In this document: positions 1 through 12,745 of the stretch, one piece after another
How the letters are laid out: every line of letters starts with the position of its first letter
How positions within the stretch are numbered: the first letter of the stretch is position 1
Source: Brassica napus
Lineage: Eukaryota; Streptophyta; Magnoliopsida; Brassicales; Brassicaceae
Direction: 5' to 3'
Assembly: GCF_020379485.1 (NCBI RefSeq)
Contig: NC_063447.1
Span: forward strand, 54,301,452-54,365,451
Length of the DNA: 64,000 nt
Made by a program: the position numbers and the translations under genes
Notes under the pieces: generated by a model
Database searches by the model: none
What the model was told of the DNA's origin: nothing
Seen by the model: only the letters and a program-made list of their open reading frames with translations

Positions 1-29
1 TTCGCTCTTTGGGAAATTTAGGGTTCGAC

Positions 30-1179
30 ATGGAGGAGATAGAAGGAACCAACAGAGCAGCCGTAGAGAGTTGTCATAGAGTTCTTAACCTCTTACATCA
101 ACAAGATCATGGGAGTAGTTTAGTGTCTGAAACTAGAGAAGCTGTGTCTAGGTTCAAGAGAGTTGGGAGTCTGTTAAGCAAAAGTGTGGGTCATGCCCGG
201 TTTAGGAGAGCCAATAAGAAGCCTCTGAACCATTTGTCTCAAGCCATCTTCCTTGATCCTTGTCTTCTCCAAACAACTCAACTTCCAGAATCATCTCAGA
301 AACTCCAGTCTGGTTTCCATGAACTGAGCTTGAGACCAACTGATTCTCTCACCTTAGGGACTCGGTCTTTCAGTTTAAAAGCCCCTCTCCTTCAGCAGAA
401 TATGTTCCCAGAACATCAACACCAACAACAGCAGCAACAGTTGCATGAACGGTTGCAGGCTCACCATCTACATCAGCAGCAACAAAGACATCATCAAGCT
501 GAGATTATGCTAAGGAAGTGCAATGGAGGGATAAGTTTGAGCTTCGATAACTCGAGCTGTACACCAACCATGTCATCCACTAGGTCCTTTGTTTCATCGC
601 TTAGCATAGATGGTAGCGTGGCCAATGCAGAAGGGAGAAACTCCTTTCATTTGGTAGGTGATCAGAGTTTATTACCACATTCTAAGAGAAAATGCCTCTT
701 GAAAGGAGACGAACATGGAAGCTCTAGCCGATGCCACTGCTCTAAGAAGAGGTTAGTTGCGTATATTTCTATTAATCAAGAAAGGTGTAGTAAAACATTG
801 TTGGAAAATGACAGGAAACACAGGGTTAGGAGATCGATCAGAGTGCCTGCTATAAGCAACAAGGTTGCAGACATACCTCCTGATGATTACTCGTGGCGAA
901 AGTATGGTCAGAAACCCATCAAGGGCTCTCCTTATCCCAGGTATATACTCTTTTTGCTTGATCACTCTCTTTTAATTGATGTGTAAAGTATTGAGTCTTT
1001 TTTGTTTTGAAAAGTGGTGTGTTGAAAATTGCAGGGGATATTACAAGTGCAGTAGCATGAGAGGTTGTCCAGCGAGGAAGCACGTAGAGAGATGTGTGGA
1101 AGATCCGGCAATGCTTATTGTTACTTACGAAGCAGAGCATAGTCACCCGAAACTGCCGTCTCAAGCCGTAACAACATAA
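30..1179 (+). CDS. WRKY21: WRKY group IId transcription factor, WRKY21-like (3 exons)
   Basis: Nuclear DNA-binding transcription factor of the WRKY family, expected to bind W-box (TTGAC) elements. Exons read as 30-751, 815-940 and 1035-1179, giving 330 residues. The first ATG of the frame is at 30; the open frame upstream starts only from TTG. Seen: a HARF motif at residues 55-58 (the group IId C-motif, known to bind calmodulin), a Gln/His-rich middle, a basic and Cys-rich cluster ending at the first splice site, WRKYGQK at 268-274, and a zinc finger C288-x5-C294-x23-H318-x-H320. The second intron splits the WRKY domain after the Pro-Arg following the heptad, the conserved R-type position. 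The 63-nt first intron has no stop and keeps frame, so retention would add 21 residues. Resemblance is strongest to Arabidopsis WRKY21 (At2g30590). Confidence 0.93.
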
Positions 1180-1690
1180 CTTTCATTGATCCTGTGTGCG
1201 CAATGATGATAGATGGACGTTGAATCTGCTCCAATATTGTGTGTGATAATAAAATGATGGGCTCGTAGTTGGGGTGTGGAGAGGGTTTGGTTTAAGGGGT
1301 AAACGTAGGATTTGTCAAGACTTTTGTTCTTCTTATTTCTATCAAGTGTAATGCTCTTAGTGCTTCGCAATTTTTCTTAATCTCAGCTTCCATTTGAGAA
1401 AGTCTTACAAAGTACAAAAAATCGTAAAACTAGTTTTAATGGATACTAGAAAACCGAAAGAAAGATGTCAACATAACTTTCATTGATCATGTGTGTTCTC
1501 TCCTATGTGCGCCATGATGATAGATGGACCTTGAATCGGCTCCGATATTGTGTTGTGATAACATGATGGGAGCAGTGCTTTTTAGTTGGGGTATGGATTT
1601 GCTTTGTGAGACAGTTTACTGCAGTTGTTGGGTTTGGTTTTAAGGGATAAACGTAGGATTTGTCAAGACTTTTTGTTTCTCTCAAAGTTT
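1171..1690. repeat. Tandem duplication of the WRKY21 3' flank
   Basis: About 200 bp straddling the WRKY stop codon (1171-1370) recur in diverged form at 1470-1690. Shared words include CATAACTTTCATTGATC, GATGATAGATGGAC and AACGTAGGATTTGTCAAGA, in the same order. The first copy supplies the 3' UTR; the second holds no coding sequence and may carry alternative polyadenylation signals. Confidence 0.75.
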
Positions 1691-1767
1691 ATTGCTTCCA
1701 GTTGAGGAATATAGTCTTGCAAAATACAAAAAAAAAAAAGTTAATAAAATACATTTCTTATGGATAC

Positions 1768-2181
1768 TAGAGGTGGCACACAGGACCGAACCAAATCAAA
1801 TTGAAGTAAACCAAACCAAAATATGTATTCAAATCATTTAAGTCGACGTTTGTAACAACCCGAACGATTCGGTTTAAAACTAAACTAAGAAAACCAATGT
1901 ATTAATTTAATCAGTTTAACTGAACATATTAACGATTCATTTAGTACTGTTACTTTCTGATTTAAACCTATGTTTTTACTACAAAAATTTCATGATTTTT
2001 TTTTAAAAAAAATTTTGAAATATTAATGATCTTTAGTTTTATTTTTTATATTTTGTAAATTTATTTTTAACCGAGTTATATTTTTGAACAAAAATAAAAA
2101 TCCAACTTCATCATAAGCCTAGCCGAACTGGGTTAATCCAACTTAGCCGAACCAGAAATTGAATCGAAATGTCCACCTCTA
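1768..2181. mobile_element. MITE-like element with short terminal inverted repeats
   Basis: The segment begins TAGAGGTGGCA and ends TGTCCACCTCTA, an imperfect inverted repeat of about 11 bp. The 414-bp interior is AT-rich, contains GAACCAAA-type and CCGAA-type words near both ends, and encodes nothing. No clear target-site duplication was seen, so the superfamily is unassigned. Confidence 0.5.
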
Positions 2182-3048
2182 AATTAGATTACTACTTTTT
2201 GATTAAAGTTACAAAATAGAATGTTCTTTCAACACTTAAAAACGGTTCTGATCATAATAATATGCTTCTTAACAAAGGTTTTGTCCGAACAATCAAAAGG
2301 TAACCAACGAGTTATGATGGGGCCTTATACTAATGTTTATGGCCCATTAATCTTCACAAAGATAACATATTTTAAAAAAACAAAATATCTCATCAAATCA
2401 ATCATCAAATGTCGTCTTCTTCTTCATCGTTTACGGTTCTTTACTTTCCAGTTTTGGCACTTTCTTATTATAAATCTTAAAGGATTAGATCTCTTACACG
2501 ATCATGAGTCACCCCTGATTGATTTCAAGGTAAACCCTTATCCTCCTCCACCTCTTAAAATATTTTTTTATTAATCTTTGTCTGCATCTTGATGCGATCT
2601 GATATTTTTCTTCTTTCTTTTTTTCTCCACCGTCGTTTTTCTCGTTTTTAATAATTAGAACCTTTGTGTTGTGGTGGAGATTTGACGGCGGAGGGAAGCT
2701 CATGGTGGGGTATGTCGCCAGTTGTATGATGATATAAAATGGTTTCAGATATTTTCCGCCAAGTTGTTGGTTTTCTAGTAGTTTCTGGCTCTGTTTAATC
2801 TTTTTTTGAAAAAGACCTTTCTTTCTTCACAAATTTAAAATAAAAAAAAAAGCTATGATCTTGTCTTAAACACATAGCTTGTCTGAAAAAAAATCTTAAC
2901 TTTGTATGATCTGGGTTGAGTTTGGTCTATGTGTTCGTCGAAATGTCTGAATGAGTGGATCCTATTCTCCCCTTTTTTTTTTTTTTTTTTTAAATATATA
3001 AATAGAGGTTGATTTCTTCTGAGTCTTTACTCTTTATGTAGAAGAAAC
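2182..3048 (+). promoter_or_regulatory. Intergenic region and promoter of the BTB gene
   Basis: AT-rich and pyrimidine-rich DNA without a supported gene. A run of T ends near 2990 and is followed by a TATA-like stretch (AATATATAAATAG, about 2993-3005), 44 nt before the BTB start codon at 3049. That places transcription initiation only about 15-25 nt upstream of the ATG unless an upstream start and 5' UTR intron are used. Confidence 0.45.
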
Positions 3049-6000
3049 ATGGTTGCTGCAAAGGAGAACAAGTTCCTAACCGTTGCACCATTCGAGTGCG
3101 CTTGGAGCGATGATCTCAAGTTCCGCGAACCGGGCCGAGGCTGCGTTGCCTTCGACGCCTTTGCTCACAACGACGTCACCGTGGTGTTCAGAGAGAACGT
3201 TGGGAGCCAGCATTACCATTACAAGAAAGACAACTGTCCTCACTACATTGTCATCATCGGCAGCAACAGGAACCGGAGGCTGAAGATTCAGGTCGATGGG
3301 GCCTCCGTGGTGGACGAGGAGGCTTCTGATCTCTGCCGCTGTTCCTTGGAGTTTGAGAGTTACTGGATCAGTATCTACGATGGGCTGGTGAGCATTGGGA
3401 AAGGTCGGTATCCGTTTCAGAACCTGGTGTTTCAGTGGCAAGACGCCAAGCCTAATTGTAGTGTGCAGTACGTTGGGTTGAGCAGCTGGGATAAGCATGT
3501 TGGGTATAGGAACGTGAGTGTGTTTCCTGTGACACATAATCATATCTCTCTGTGGAGGCAAGTAGGAGATGAGAAGTTTGTGGAGGAAGGGAATGGTTGT
3601 GATTATGAACAATGGGGGCTTGGTAACTTTCTAGAGAGCTGGGAGTTATCGGATACAGTCTTTCGTGTTGGTGATGAGGAAGTGGATGTACCTGCTCACA
3701 AGGCTATCTTACAAGCTTCAGGTACCTTTCCTTTGAGTGGAGATGTCATTCAACTACGTGGTGTCTCGTATCCGATTCTTCATGCTCTTCTTCAGTATAT
3801 CTATACAGGACGAACTCAGGTAACTTTGAAGCTAAAGTGGTATCAAATTTTTGGTACCGTCTGTTATGAAGCTTGGAGGTTCTTCGTCTTCCTCATGCTT
3901 TTCTTCAACCTTTTTTTTTATGTAGATTTTGGAATCAGAACTTGGTCCATTGAGGGATTTAAGTTCTAGCTTTGAAGCGATGCCATTGGTGAGACAATGT
4001 GAAGAATATATAAACCGTTTAAAACTAAGCGACAGAGTATCTGACCCCTGCAAAAGAGTTGAACTATCATGTCCAATTTCTCAGCCCTTGTCTGGTTTTA
4101 TGTTCCCAACTGCTTTCCCTGCTGACGTGGCCAAGCTGAAGAAGTTCTACTCTAGCGGCGAGTACAGTGACGTAAAGATCTGTCTCAGTGACCATGGCGT
4201 CACTTTCCAATCTCATAAAGTCATTCTTAGTCTCTGGAGTGTTGCATTTGCAAAGGTGAGAGAAACTATCTCTTTGTGGTTACAGTTTTGATGTTGATGA
4301 AAATGTTGATTCTCATTCTCAATGAACATACAGATGTTTACAAATGGGATGAGTGAAAGCCATTCGTCGACGATCTACTTAACCGATGTGTCACCAGAAG
4401 CGTTCAAGGCTATGCTTAACTTCATGTATAGCGGAGAGTTGAACATGGAAGACACTGTGAACTTTGGAACCGATTTGATCCATCTTCTCTTTCTAGCTGA
4501 CCGGTTTGGAGTTGTTCCACTTCATCAGGAATGCTGCAAAATGCTCTTAGAGTGCCTCTCCGAGGTGATTTTTTCTTCACAATCCTCTTTAGTAAATGAT
4601 GCTTCTCTCTTTTGCTATCATGTTGCTCTTCTTTTCCAGTTATATCTGTTACAATATGGGTTCTGTATGGTAGAGAGTTTAACGAGCCGTGGAGTTGTGG
4701 CTTCAGCCTTCTGAAAAAATAAAGAAAAAGAAACGAAATATTAATATTGTTCCATGTATATATTACATGCAGGGATGGTGTTCTTGTTTTGGAAGAAGAT
4801 CATACAACAAGAATAATTCTTTTGTGCAAGTTTTTTTGGGCGTGGAAGCAGACAAATTTGGAGAATTAGTAGGGAAAGCTAACCTCAGAACTTTTGTTGC
4901 AGGATTCTGTATGCTCAGTTCTCCAAGTGGTTTCGTCTATCTCATCCTGTAAACTCATTGAGGAGATGTGCAAGAGGAAGTTCTCCATGCACTTTGACTA
5001 TTGTACCACGGCGAGTTTGGACTTTGTCTTGTTAGATCAGACCACTTTCAGTGATATTCTTGAGGTGTGTATTCTCTTGCACCAACCTTCTCATTCTTGT
5101 AAGAACCTCTCAATCTACTTGGGGACAACCAAAAAACTGCTACACTTAGTTCTTGTGGAAAAACATTGTTGTTCTTAATTTACTGATCAGTGTTAATACC
5201 TGAATATGCAGTCTGCAGATCTAACAGTGACATCTGAGGAGAAGATTCTTGATGCTGTTCTCATGTGGTGCATGAAAGCTGAGGAGCCACAGCGTTGGGA
5301 AGATATAGATGAGCTAATGAACTATTCTAATCCAGAAACTTTGTTCAAAGAAAGACTTCAGTCACTTGATGACTTGTTGCCTCATGTGCGCTTCTCTTTG
5401 TTGCCCTACGAGTTGCTGGAGAGGGTAAAGCAGATCCCGACACTTCTTATACTGGTTAGAGTTTTATCTTTTTCTGTTAAATTTATACTAATGTCATCTA
5501 TGGTTAATGATCTTGCAGTTAGAAAACAGCAACTTAAGCAGACAAATCCCAGTATTCAATCGTCTTGTAAGTTTTTAACATTGTCCTTTTTGTTTCTCCT
5601 TTCAAGACTTTTCTTCTGTTCAAGACTTCTGATATTTTGCGTTGTGTACAGGTAAAGGAGGCTGCTAGTTTTTTGGCTTCTAGATTGACATGCCCAGGAA
5701 ACGAAGCGACGTAAGAGTTATATAGTCATGTAACATCTCCTCCAGCTTTACTTTTACAGAGTAGTTAATCATTAAAAGCTTACATCTCTAGTTCAAGGCT
5801 CCAGCACCGGAGATCGAGTTTCAAGGAGCTTCAGTACATACGCGATGGGGATAGCAATGGGGTGCTTCACTTCGTTGGTACATCTTATGGGAGTCATCAA
5901 TGGGTCAACCCTGTTCTCGCAAAGGTTTAAACTCAATTTCATCTCACTTTTGTTGAAATCATTTTACAAGAACCATGAATTTTACTGGAGCAAGAGTTCC

Positions 6001-6850
6001 TTTTTTTTTTTTTGATCAAATGAGCAAGAGTTCCTTATGTTTCGAATTTCTCGATGTTTCCAGAAAATCATCATTACATCAAGCAGCCCCACTTCCAGAT
6101 TCACTGATCCCAAGGCTTTAGCTTCAAAAACATATGTGGTATGGGTCCACCAAAGCTTGTTCTTCTTATATGATTGGAACTTGGCTTGAACTATCCAATT
6201 TTTAATCATATGATTTTGACTCTTTTTTTTTGGGCAACAGGGTACTTCCTTTGCAGGGCCTAGGATGGAAGACGGACGTATATCTTCCTGGTGGATGGTG
6301 GACTTAGGCGAAGATCACCAGGTCTCCTCCATACCTTCTCTTTCTACGACATCCTCTGTTTGATGCAGTTTAAGAACTTCATAAACCATGCTCACAGACT
6401 TGAAGCAAAATAGTTTGTGTTTTTAGTTCGATATGTAAGAAATTAACCGGGTGAGGGTTGTGTGGGATGCAGCTTATGTGCAACTACTACACATTCAGAC
6501 AAGACGGGTCAAGAGCATACGCAAGGTCCTGGAAGTTTCAGGTATCTTAATCTAAATCTTTCAGCCTAGACTTGATGTCTTTATTGAGACAAGCTGCTTA
6601 GGAAGATCGTGTGTCTTGATGGGGTATGAAGGGATCAATGGATGGGAACACGTGGACGGACTTGAGAGTCCACGAGAACGACCAAACGATGTGCAAGGCT
6701 GGTCAGTTTGCATCGTGGCCAATCACAGCAGCAAATGCGTTACTTCCCTTCAGATTTTTCAGGCTGGTTCTGACCGGTCCAACCGCAGACACATCAACTC
6801 CTTGGAACTTTTGCATTTGCTACTTGGAACTCTACGGTTACTTCCGTTGA
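3049..6850 (+). CDS. BTB/POZ-BACK protein with discoidin-like C-terminus (At2g30600-like)
   Basis: Predicted multidomain adaptor, probably a CUL3-type substrate receptor by family analogy; the substrate is unknown. Twelve exons were read: 3049-3819, 3926-4255, 4334-4564, 4903-5064, 5212-5424, 5519-5566, 5652-5710, 5792-5924, 6064-6138, 6241-6321, 6473-6541, 6632-6850 (796 residues, frame kept throughout). Seen: an N-terminal region (about 10-165) like the farnesoic-acid methyltransferase-like beta domain; a first BTB unit from about 197 (SDTVFRVGDEEVDVPAHKA); a second BTB unit from about 336 (YSDVKICLSDHGVTFQSHK); a BACK-like helical stretch (about 430-510); and a C-terminal F5/8-type discoidin-like domain (about 590-790). 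It follows the WRKY gene as in Arabidopsis. The last acceptor is AAG rather than CAG and is the weakest border. Confidence 0.9.
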
Positions 6851-9800
6851 AAACTACACTGCTACCTGTTAACTGTCTCTACTACACACGTGTGCTTTTT
6901 TTTTCCTTTTGTTGTATCTTTGAATCTTGGAAAACCAATTGACAGAATAGATTTAAATGGTTTTCTAGTTAGAAAAATGTTTCTCAACAAACGTGAAGCT
7001 AATTCCATTTGGGTTGTTGTGATTTTCTTGCAAGAGATTTGTCTCCTGGTGGTAAAAATAAAAGAAAATTGGAAGCAAATGAGGTCTTTTTTTTTTTGGT
7101 CAACAGCCAATGAGGTGTACTTTGTGTTATTATAGAATGTAACATCGCGACGATGTAGTAAGTAGTAACGTCTATGGGTCTTTGTGTGGATGGCTGGATG
7201 CCAAATAAGGTCTACTTTGTGTATATAGAATGTAACATCTATTGCGTCTTACATATCTTAAACTGCGCACCCTAATTTTGCTATCAACGTTTTGTAAAAT
7301 ATCTATATCTATTTATTAATTGTGAATTTGGAAGGAAGAACCCAAAAATTCAAAGTATGTATTTTTTTAAGCCTTGGAATGTGTTTTTTTTGATAATGTG
7401 TGTTTGAGTCTTGTTATAATTAGGTTATTGACTTATTGATTGACTAGTGTTTAGCCCCGTACTAAGTACGGCAAGGATTTGTTAACTTTAACATGTATTA
7501 ACACTACATTTTCTTGTTAAAATATATCATAGATTATAGATAATATATCAAGAAGAGTGTTAATTAATTTGTGTTTGCATAAACCCATAAATTGTTGATA
7601 ATATATATAGAAAACTACAACAACTTGTAATCATTATAAGCTAAGATGCCATTGTTTACAATTATTACTTTAATCTGGTCCACACATCACTACTGATATG
7701 CCACCTTCATGTTCTTTAATGGCGAGATGATCTCTAGTTTTTATTTTGCTCTATATCCACATAAACTTCAAAATTCATCCAAACAAAACTCAATAACATT
7801 AAAGCTTTCTATGTTAGCGGCAAGAAAATGGTAAAAAAACACGTGTTATGATTTTTTTTTATTGAACCTGCATTTTAAGATTATTCTCGATCGCCTTTTC
7901 TACAATAATCCCTAACCATAAAATTCAACGATAAGATAAAACATATATAAAATCTTCAGTTTCTGTGTAATAGACTCAAATCGATTTGTAAAATATTTGA
8001 ATACATTTTGTTATAAGAAAACATATTTGTGAAATATAGTTAAACCGTAACACAACGATTTGTAAATAATCAGTTTGTATATATAGCAGGTTCATATATA
8101 CGTATTGTTACCCGAATTACCGACAAAAATCTGAGTTTTCTTTTTCGTTTGAAGAACTCTTTGAAACTGGAGTACATTAAGTACCATTTTCATCCTGAAT
8201 CATGAATAAATAATTAAAAGAATGAGAAAGCATTGAATTGAACATTGAAGAAAATTAATCTGAAAAGGAGAAATATAAACCTGTATAGATTTTTTACTGC
8301 ACTCAAAACACTGGAAAAATGAAGAAAAAACGTTGATAAAAGAAAGAAATATGAAAAATCAATTAGTTGCTTGAAGTTATATATATAGAAGTTAGACGAT
8401 TTGACATTGCTGGGGAAAAAAGTGTTTGAAATCGTGATAGAATTTCTAACTACACAAGACACTTTTTCTTGGAAGTTTGAACATCTTAGTAGTGGTGTGA
8501 GAAAATTTAGGAATCAGTTTTGTCTTATAGTCTTCTAAAAATTGAATTTGTTATTTTTAATTGATTAGTTATTTTTGGAACACAATGCCAAATATCAACT
8601 TTTTATTGGATGAATGACTTGCAATTTAGTGTATAAAGGATTTGTTGAAATGTACTTGTGTGTTATTGTTCCACGGTTTCTTGAAACTGTGTGTCTTGAG
8701 TTGTGAGAATAGTTATCAACACAATACCACATAACTTAGAGCATCTCTAAGCATACTACATATTTGATTCCAAAATAGAGTTTGGAATAAGAAATGTTAC
8801 AACGTCAATCGATTTTCCATTTTATAACAAAATAAACATTGAGTTTACTCAATAAATGAAATAATATATTTATTTTCTGTTCATAACTCCATTTTTATTC
8901 CAAAATAGAATGGAATTTGAGTAAAATTCAACTCCATATCTCTTTTTTTTTTTAGTTTTGTTTTAGAAATGCTGTTAAGTAATAGTTAAACGATAATTTG
9001 CATTTATAAGCTGATTCTGATAGTTTTGGTATCTTCTTTCAACCAAATGAGACTCTAGAATCTGATTTTCTTTAAGGCTGCGTTTTGAAAGTTGATAAAT
9101 TGCAAATGAGCTGATTTTAGATGGAGTTGAGAGACGCAACTAATGCCATATAACAGCTAACATGTTAGTGTTTTCTTTAAATAAACAACCCATGTGATTG
9201 ATATAAAATTGGTATTGTGATTTACATATCATGGTAGATAATTGAGCTTGATTTGTATTGATAGTTTGGTTGTGATTATGCTGTCATAGGCTTTACGGAA
9301 GTGTTCTAGAAATTTCTTATTGTCATTAATTTTTGGATATAAGTATATCAAAATATTAGAATTTCATGGCTTATCTCTGTGGAAAATAATGTATCAAAAC
9401 ATAAAAATTATAAATTTACATTTATAATTTTTGATGCATGCAAACTTAACAACATATATTACAGTTGGTGCATTGTTTTCTTCAGTGGAGTCGATCACCT
9501 TTAGGCAAAGTTGGTCCATAATGTACATGTCAAATGAAAATTATTACATTTTTGTCATTGTTTATTTCTAAATATAGTTGTAAAACAAGATCTTTGTTTT
9601 AAGTTTCTGCGTTGGTCTAACATTCACTATATATATGACCTGACCAATCACATCTGCAAATATAAATGGTAAATAATTAAAGTATAATTTTTTTATTCAC
9701 TGTAATTCAAAACTTTTAAAAGGATGAAGATTGGTCCTAGATTCTTTAAGATAATCCATCAATTGAAAAGCATTGATGATGAAAGTTTGACTTTCTTTGA

Positions 9801-12600
9801 GAACATTTTAGTGTTTATTAATAAGATATTCTTCAACTTGAGCATATATATAATTTCCATGTAAACACACAAATTACTACAATTAAAAAAACAAGATGAC
9901 ATCGAAGTTTAGTTAATGGTTTTAGAATGTTTTGAAAAAATCTACATGCTTTAATATTTAAAACACCATATTAAGTATCCTTTTTTGGTTAAGGGCAAAC
10001 CTGCTCGTCGACCAACATCATTTCAAGAACATTTCCATCACTACTCTTATTATATGCCTCTAGAGTACTATTCTATAACCTGCATTTTGATTATTTTTAT
10101 TTTCTCCCACTAAATCAATGTTGTTCGAGGGAACGAATAATTGTTTTTTGTGTGTACACCATGGAAATGATCAAATTCATTAATTTTGGTAAATAAAACA
10201 TATATTATCAGTAGTTACTTCATTCTTTTTGATCATCATCTTTAGATGAATATGAACAATAATTTTCATAATAACAATTAAATACTGAAGATCATCTTAT
10301 TGATATTTTTTTTTTTTTTTTTTTTTGACATTTTAAAAACATGGGTAGGTGACATTAAGTTGAAAGTACCTTTTAGGTATGTGCGAGAACAAAAATTAAA
10401 CTAATCATCCTCATTTCTCATGGTTCTACTTCTATCCAAGCACCGATGGCTCCATCAAAACACGGGGTTTTAACTGATATCACTAGTGCATATATATAAC
10501 TAATACTGCATATATATAACTAATACTACTATGTGCATAACGAACTTGTTTATGTCCAAAAACCGATTGGAAAAGACATGGAAATAATGGACTAGTGGTC
10601 CGAGCCCATTAGTCGTAGGTATTTGACATTTTGCATGGAGACAAAAGATTGAACCTATCATTTCTCATGGCTCTAAACATGCAAGCACTGCAATAAAATT
10701 TTGATTAATTTGCCTAAATCTAGAGAGTCCATTTACATACAGAGAGTCAACACTACTTGAATCCCATTAGTCTAAATTCGAGGAATAAAGATAATTAATG
10801 GTCTACTTCTCCCTTTCTTTCTTTTTTTTTGCCATGATTTCCTTCAATTTTGTTGAAAATTTATATCCGGAGCATGAATAGTGCTAATTCAAGATATGAA
10901 CATCATGTCAAGTTCTTACCTGACTTATATATGTCTCCGTATCTCATGTTCTGTTAGTCTAATCTATCACAAGTCCTAAGTCCGAACAACAGTTATAGCG
11001 CCGTGCAAATTTGATCACATAAATCTTTTGAATATTCTGTAAATACTTTGGCGTGTGCACTAGGAATATATGGCATGTGTGGACAGTGGATATCATCTAT
11101 TCATTCTATGTAGATAAGGGGCGGTGACAACTGACAAGTAATCCAAGTAATCAAGCTAGTCATAAGATTCTTTAACATATGTAGATGATACTAAAAAAGT
11201 TATCATATATAGATTTATAGTTATGGAAGGATATCAGGAGCATAACTCTAATTTGTTAGCAACTTAGCATGTCCGGTATATCGATAAACTGAAAACAAAT
11301 TGACATTTGTATCAACCATATACTAGCTCGTTACTAGATCCACAGCGAAAGAAGTTCATTTGTTATTAATTTGCATGTTTGTTAATGGCTGGTTATTGTA
11401 TTCTAGTATATTGTTAGGACTTGAGAGTATCTTGAAACCAACATTAGCTTCTATTGGTAATCGTAAAATGGAGATGCATGACATCCGAAAGTAAACCATT
11501 GAAACGCAGTTAATAATCGGATGAGAGACTGGTGGAATGTCTAACACATTTACTTTCACGAAAGGGAGATTAATTAAAGGTTTTTATCTTGCTTAGCGGC
11601 TTAGTATTGTATATATTAATTGAAGCTTTTTTCTTAAGAGTACCCCTGTTTATAAAAACAGATGTAAATCTGGAATTGTTCAACTATGGTTGTCTATAGA
11701 CAAATTCTTTATCGTTAGTGAATGAAATATAGTTCAGGTCAATTTATTCGTTTTTTCATTTTAGCTGGGTTAGATCACTATGTGTTAGATAAAAAGGTAA
11801 AGCAACGTAAAAATTTTGTATTCATTACAAAAATATGTGTTTGCTAATGAGAATCATATATATTGTTACCGATAATAAAACGACTTCTATGCTATTAGAA
11901 GGTAGATGCATAGTTGCAGACATCATCATTATTGTGAAACTAAGTCTTGTAAATATAACTTGTATAACAAATACTATATTATAGCGAATTATTACACGAT
12001 GTAATTAATTTATGAAAATGAATCCAATACATAAATCTCTGGTTTATTTAGCTAAGACTCTTTAAAAGGTAGACACATCACACATGCAATAAAGTTGTGT
12101 GTGGCACCACCATATACTAGAAGATGGTCATCTTCGGTCGACTCCAGTACCACGATTTTCCACCAAAACAAGATCCGATTTCAAAAATGCTTGGTTCGTT
12201 ACACTCCTTGATTAGTCTAGTTTCCAATGAATACAAACACTCATAATTTTCCCACAAGCATTCTCCATAAAACCAAATATACCTTAATACTATCAAAACA
12301 AACCACAGTTTCGACCAACCTTGCTTCAAAACAGATTTTCTCACTCTATACTAATCCGTTTAACACGAGTAAACATTCAAACGAAACCTTAAAGAATTAT
12401 CTACTACATGGAAAAAACAAAATTAAATTTCATCAAGTATAACTCAAGTTATGACAATTTTAATCGAGCCTAAAAGCACACCAAAAGCACCTATCCCACA
12501 TTCATTAACCTCCACATCCTCGCACCCACACTTCTCATCTCTACACCGTCGATATCGTTAAATCCAACGGCTAACATTCAAACCTGAGCAGCAACACCGA
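6851..12600. other. Gene-free AT-rich intergenic region
   Basis: No reading frame here has splice-consistent coding character on either strand. Contents: the BTB 3' UTR to about 7130; a CTAG followed by a small hairpin (CCGTAC-TAA-GTACGG, 7456-7471) that resembles an inverted Helitron 3' end; a poly(T) tract near 10303-10326; a 20-bp tandem duplication around 10487-10526 (GCATATATATAACTAATACT); and a weakly duplicated block (about 10330-10470 versus 10600-10700). The rest is low-complexity AT-rich DNA with no recognisable element. Confidence 0.5.
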
Positions 12601-12620
12601 TCCGAGTACTCATCGTATTA

Positions 12621-12663
12621 ACCAATCAGAGCAGAGATAGAAACCACACATCTGACTATATAA
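12621..12663 (+). promoter_or_regulatory. Core promoter of the histone H1 gene (CCAAT and TATA)
   Basis: A CCAATCAG box lies at 12622-12629 and a TATATAA box at 12657-12663, about 83 nt before the ATG at 12746. The spacing suits a plant class II promoter with a 50-60 nt 5' leader. No histone octamer motif (CGCGGATC type) was seen nearby. Confidence 0.6.
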
Positions 12664-12745
12664 ACGTTTCCGAAGTTCTCGTCGTCTTCATCAGAATCCA
12701 ATCCAATCCCATAAACTTCTTCAAACAGAGAGAGAAATAAAAAAG

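Noticed and set aside
3076..3612. 178-codon antisense frame within BTB exon 1
   Set aside because: Shadow of a long GC-richer exon; the sense strand has recognised domains.
12117..12344. 75-codon minus-strand frame in the spacer upstream of H1
   Set aside because: Protein-like in places but with no splice partner or family; most likely a chance frame or unrecognisable transposon debris.
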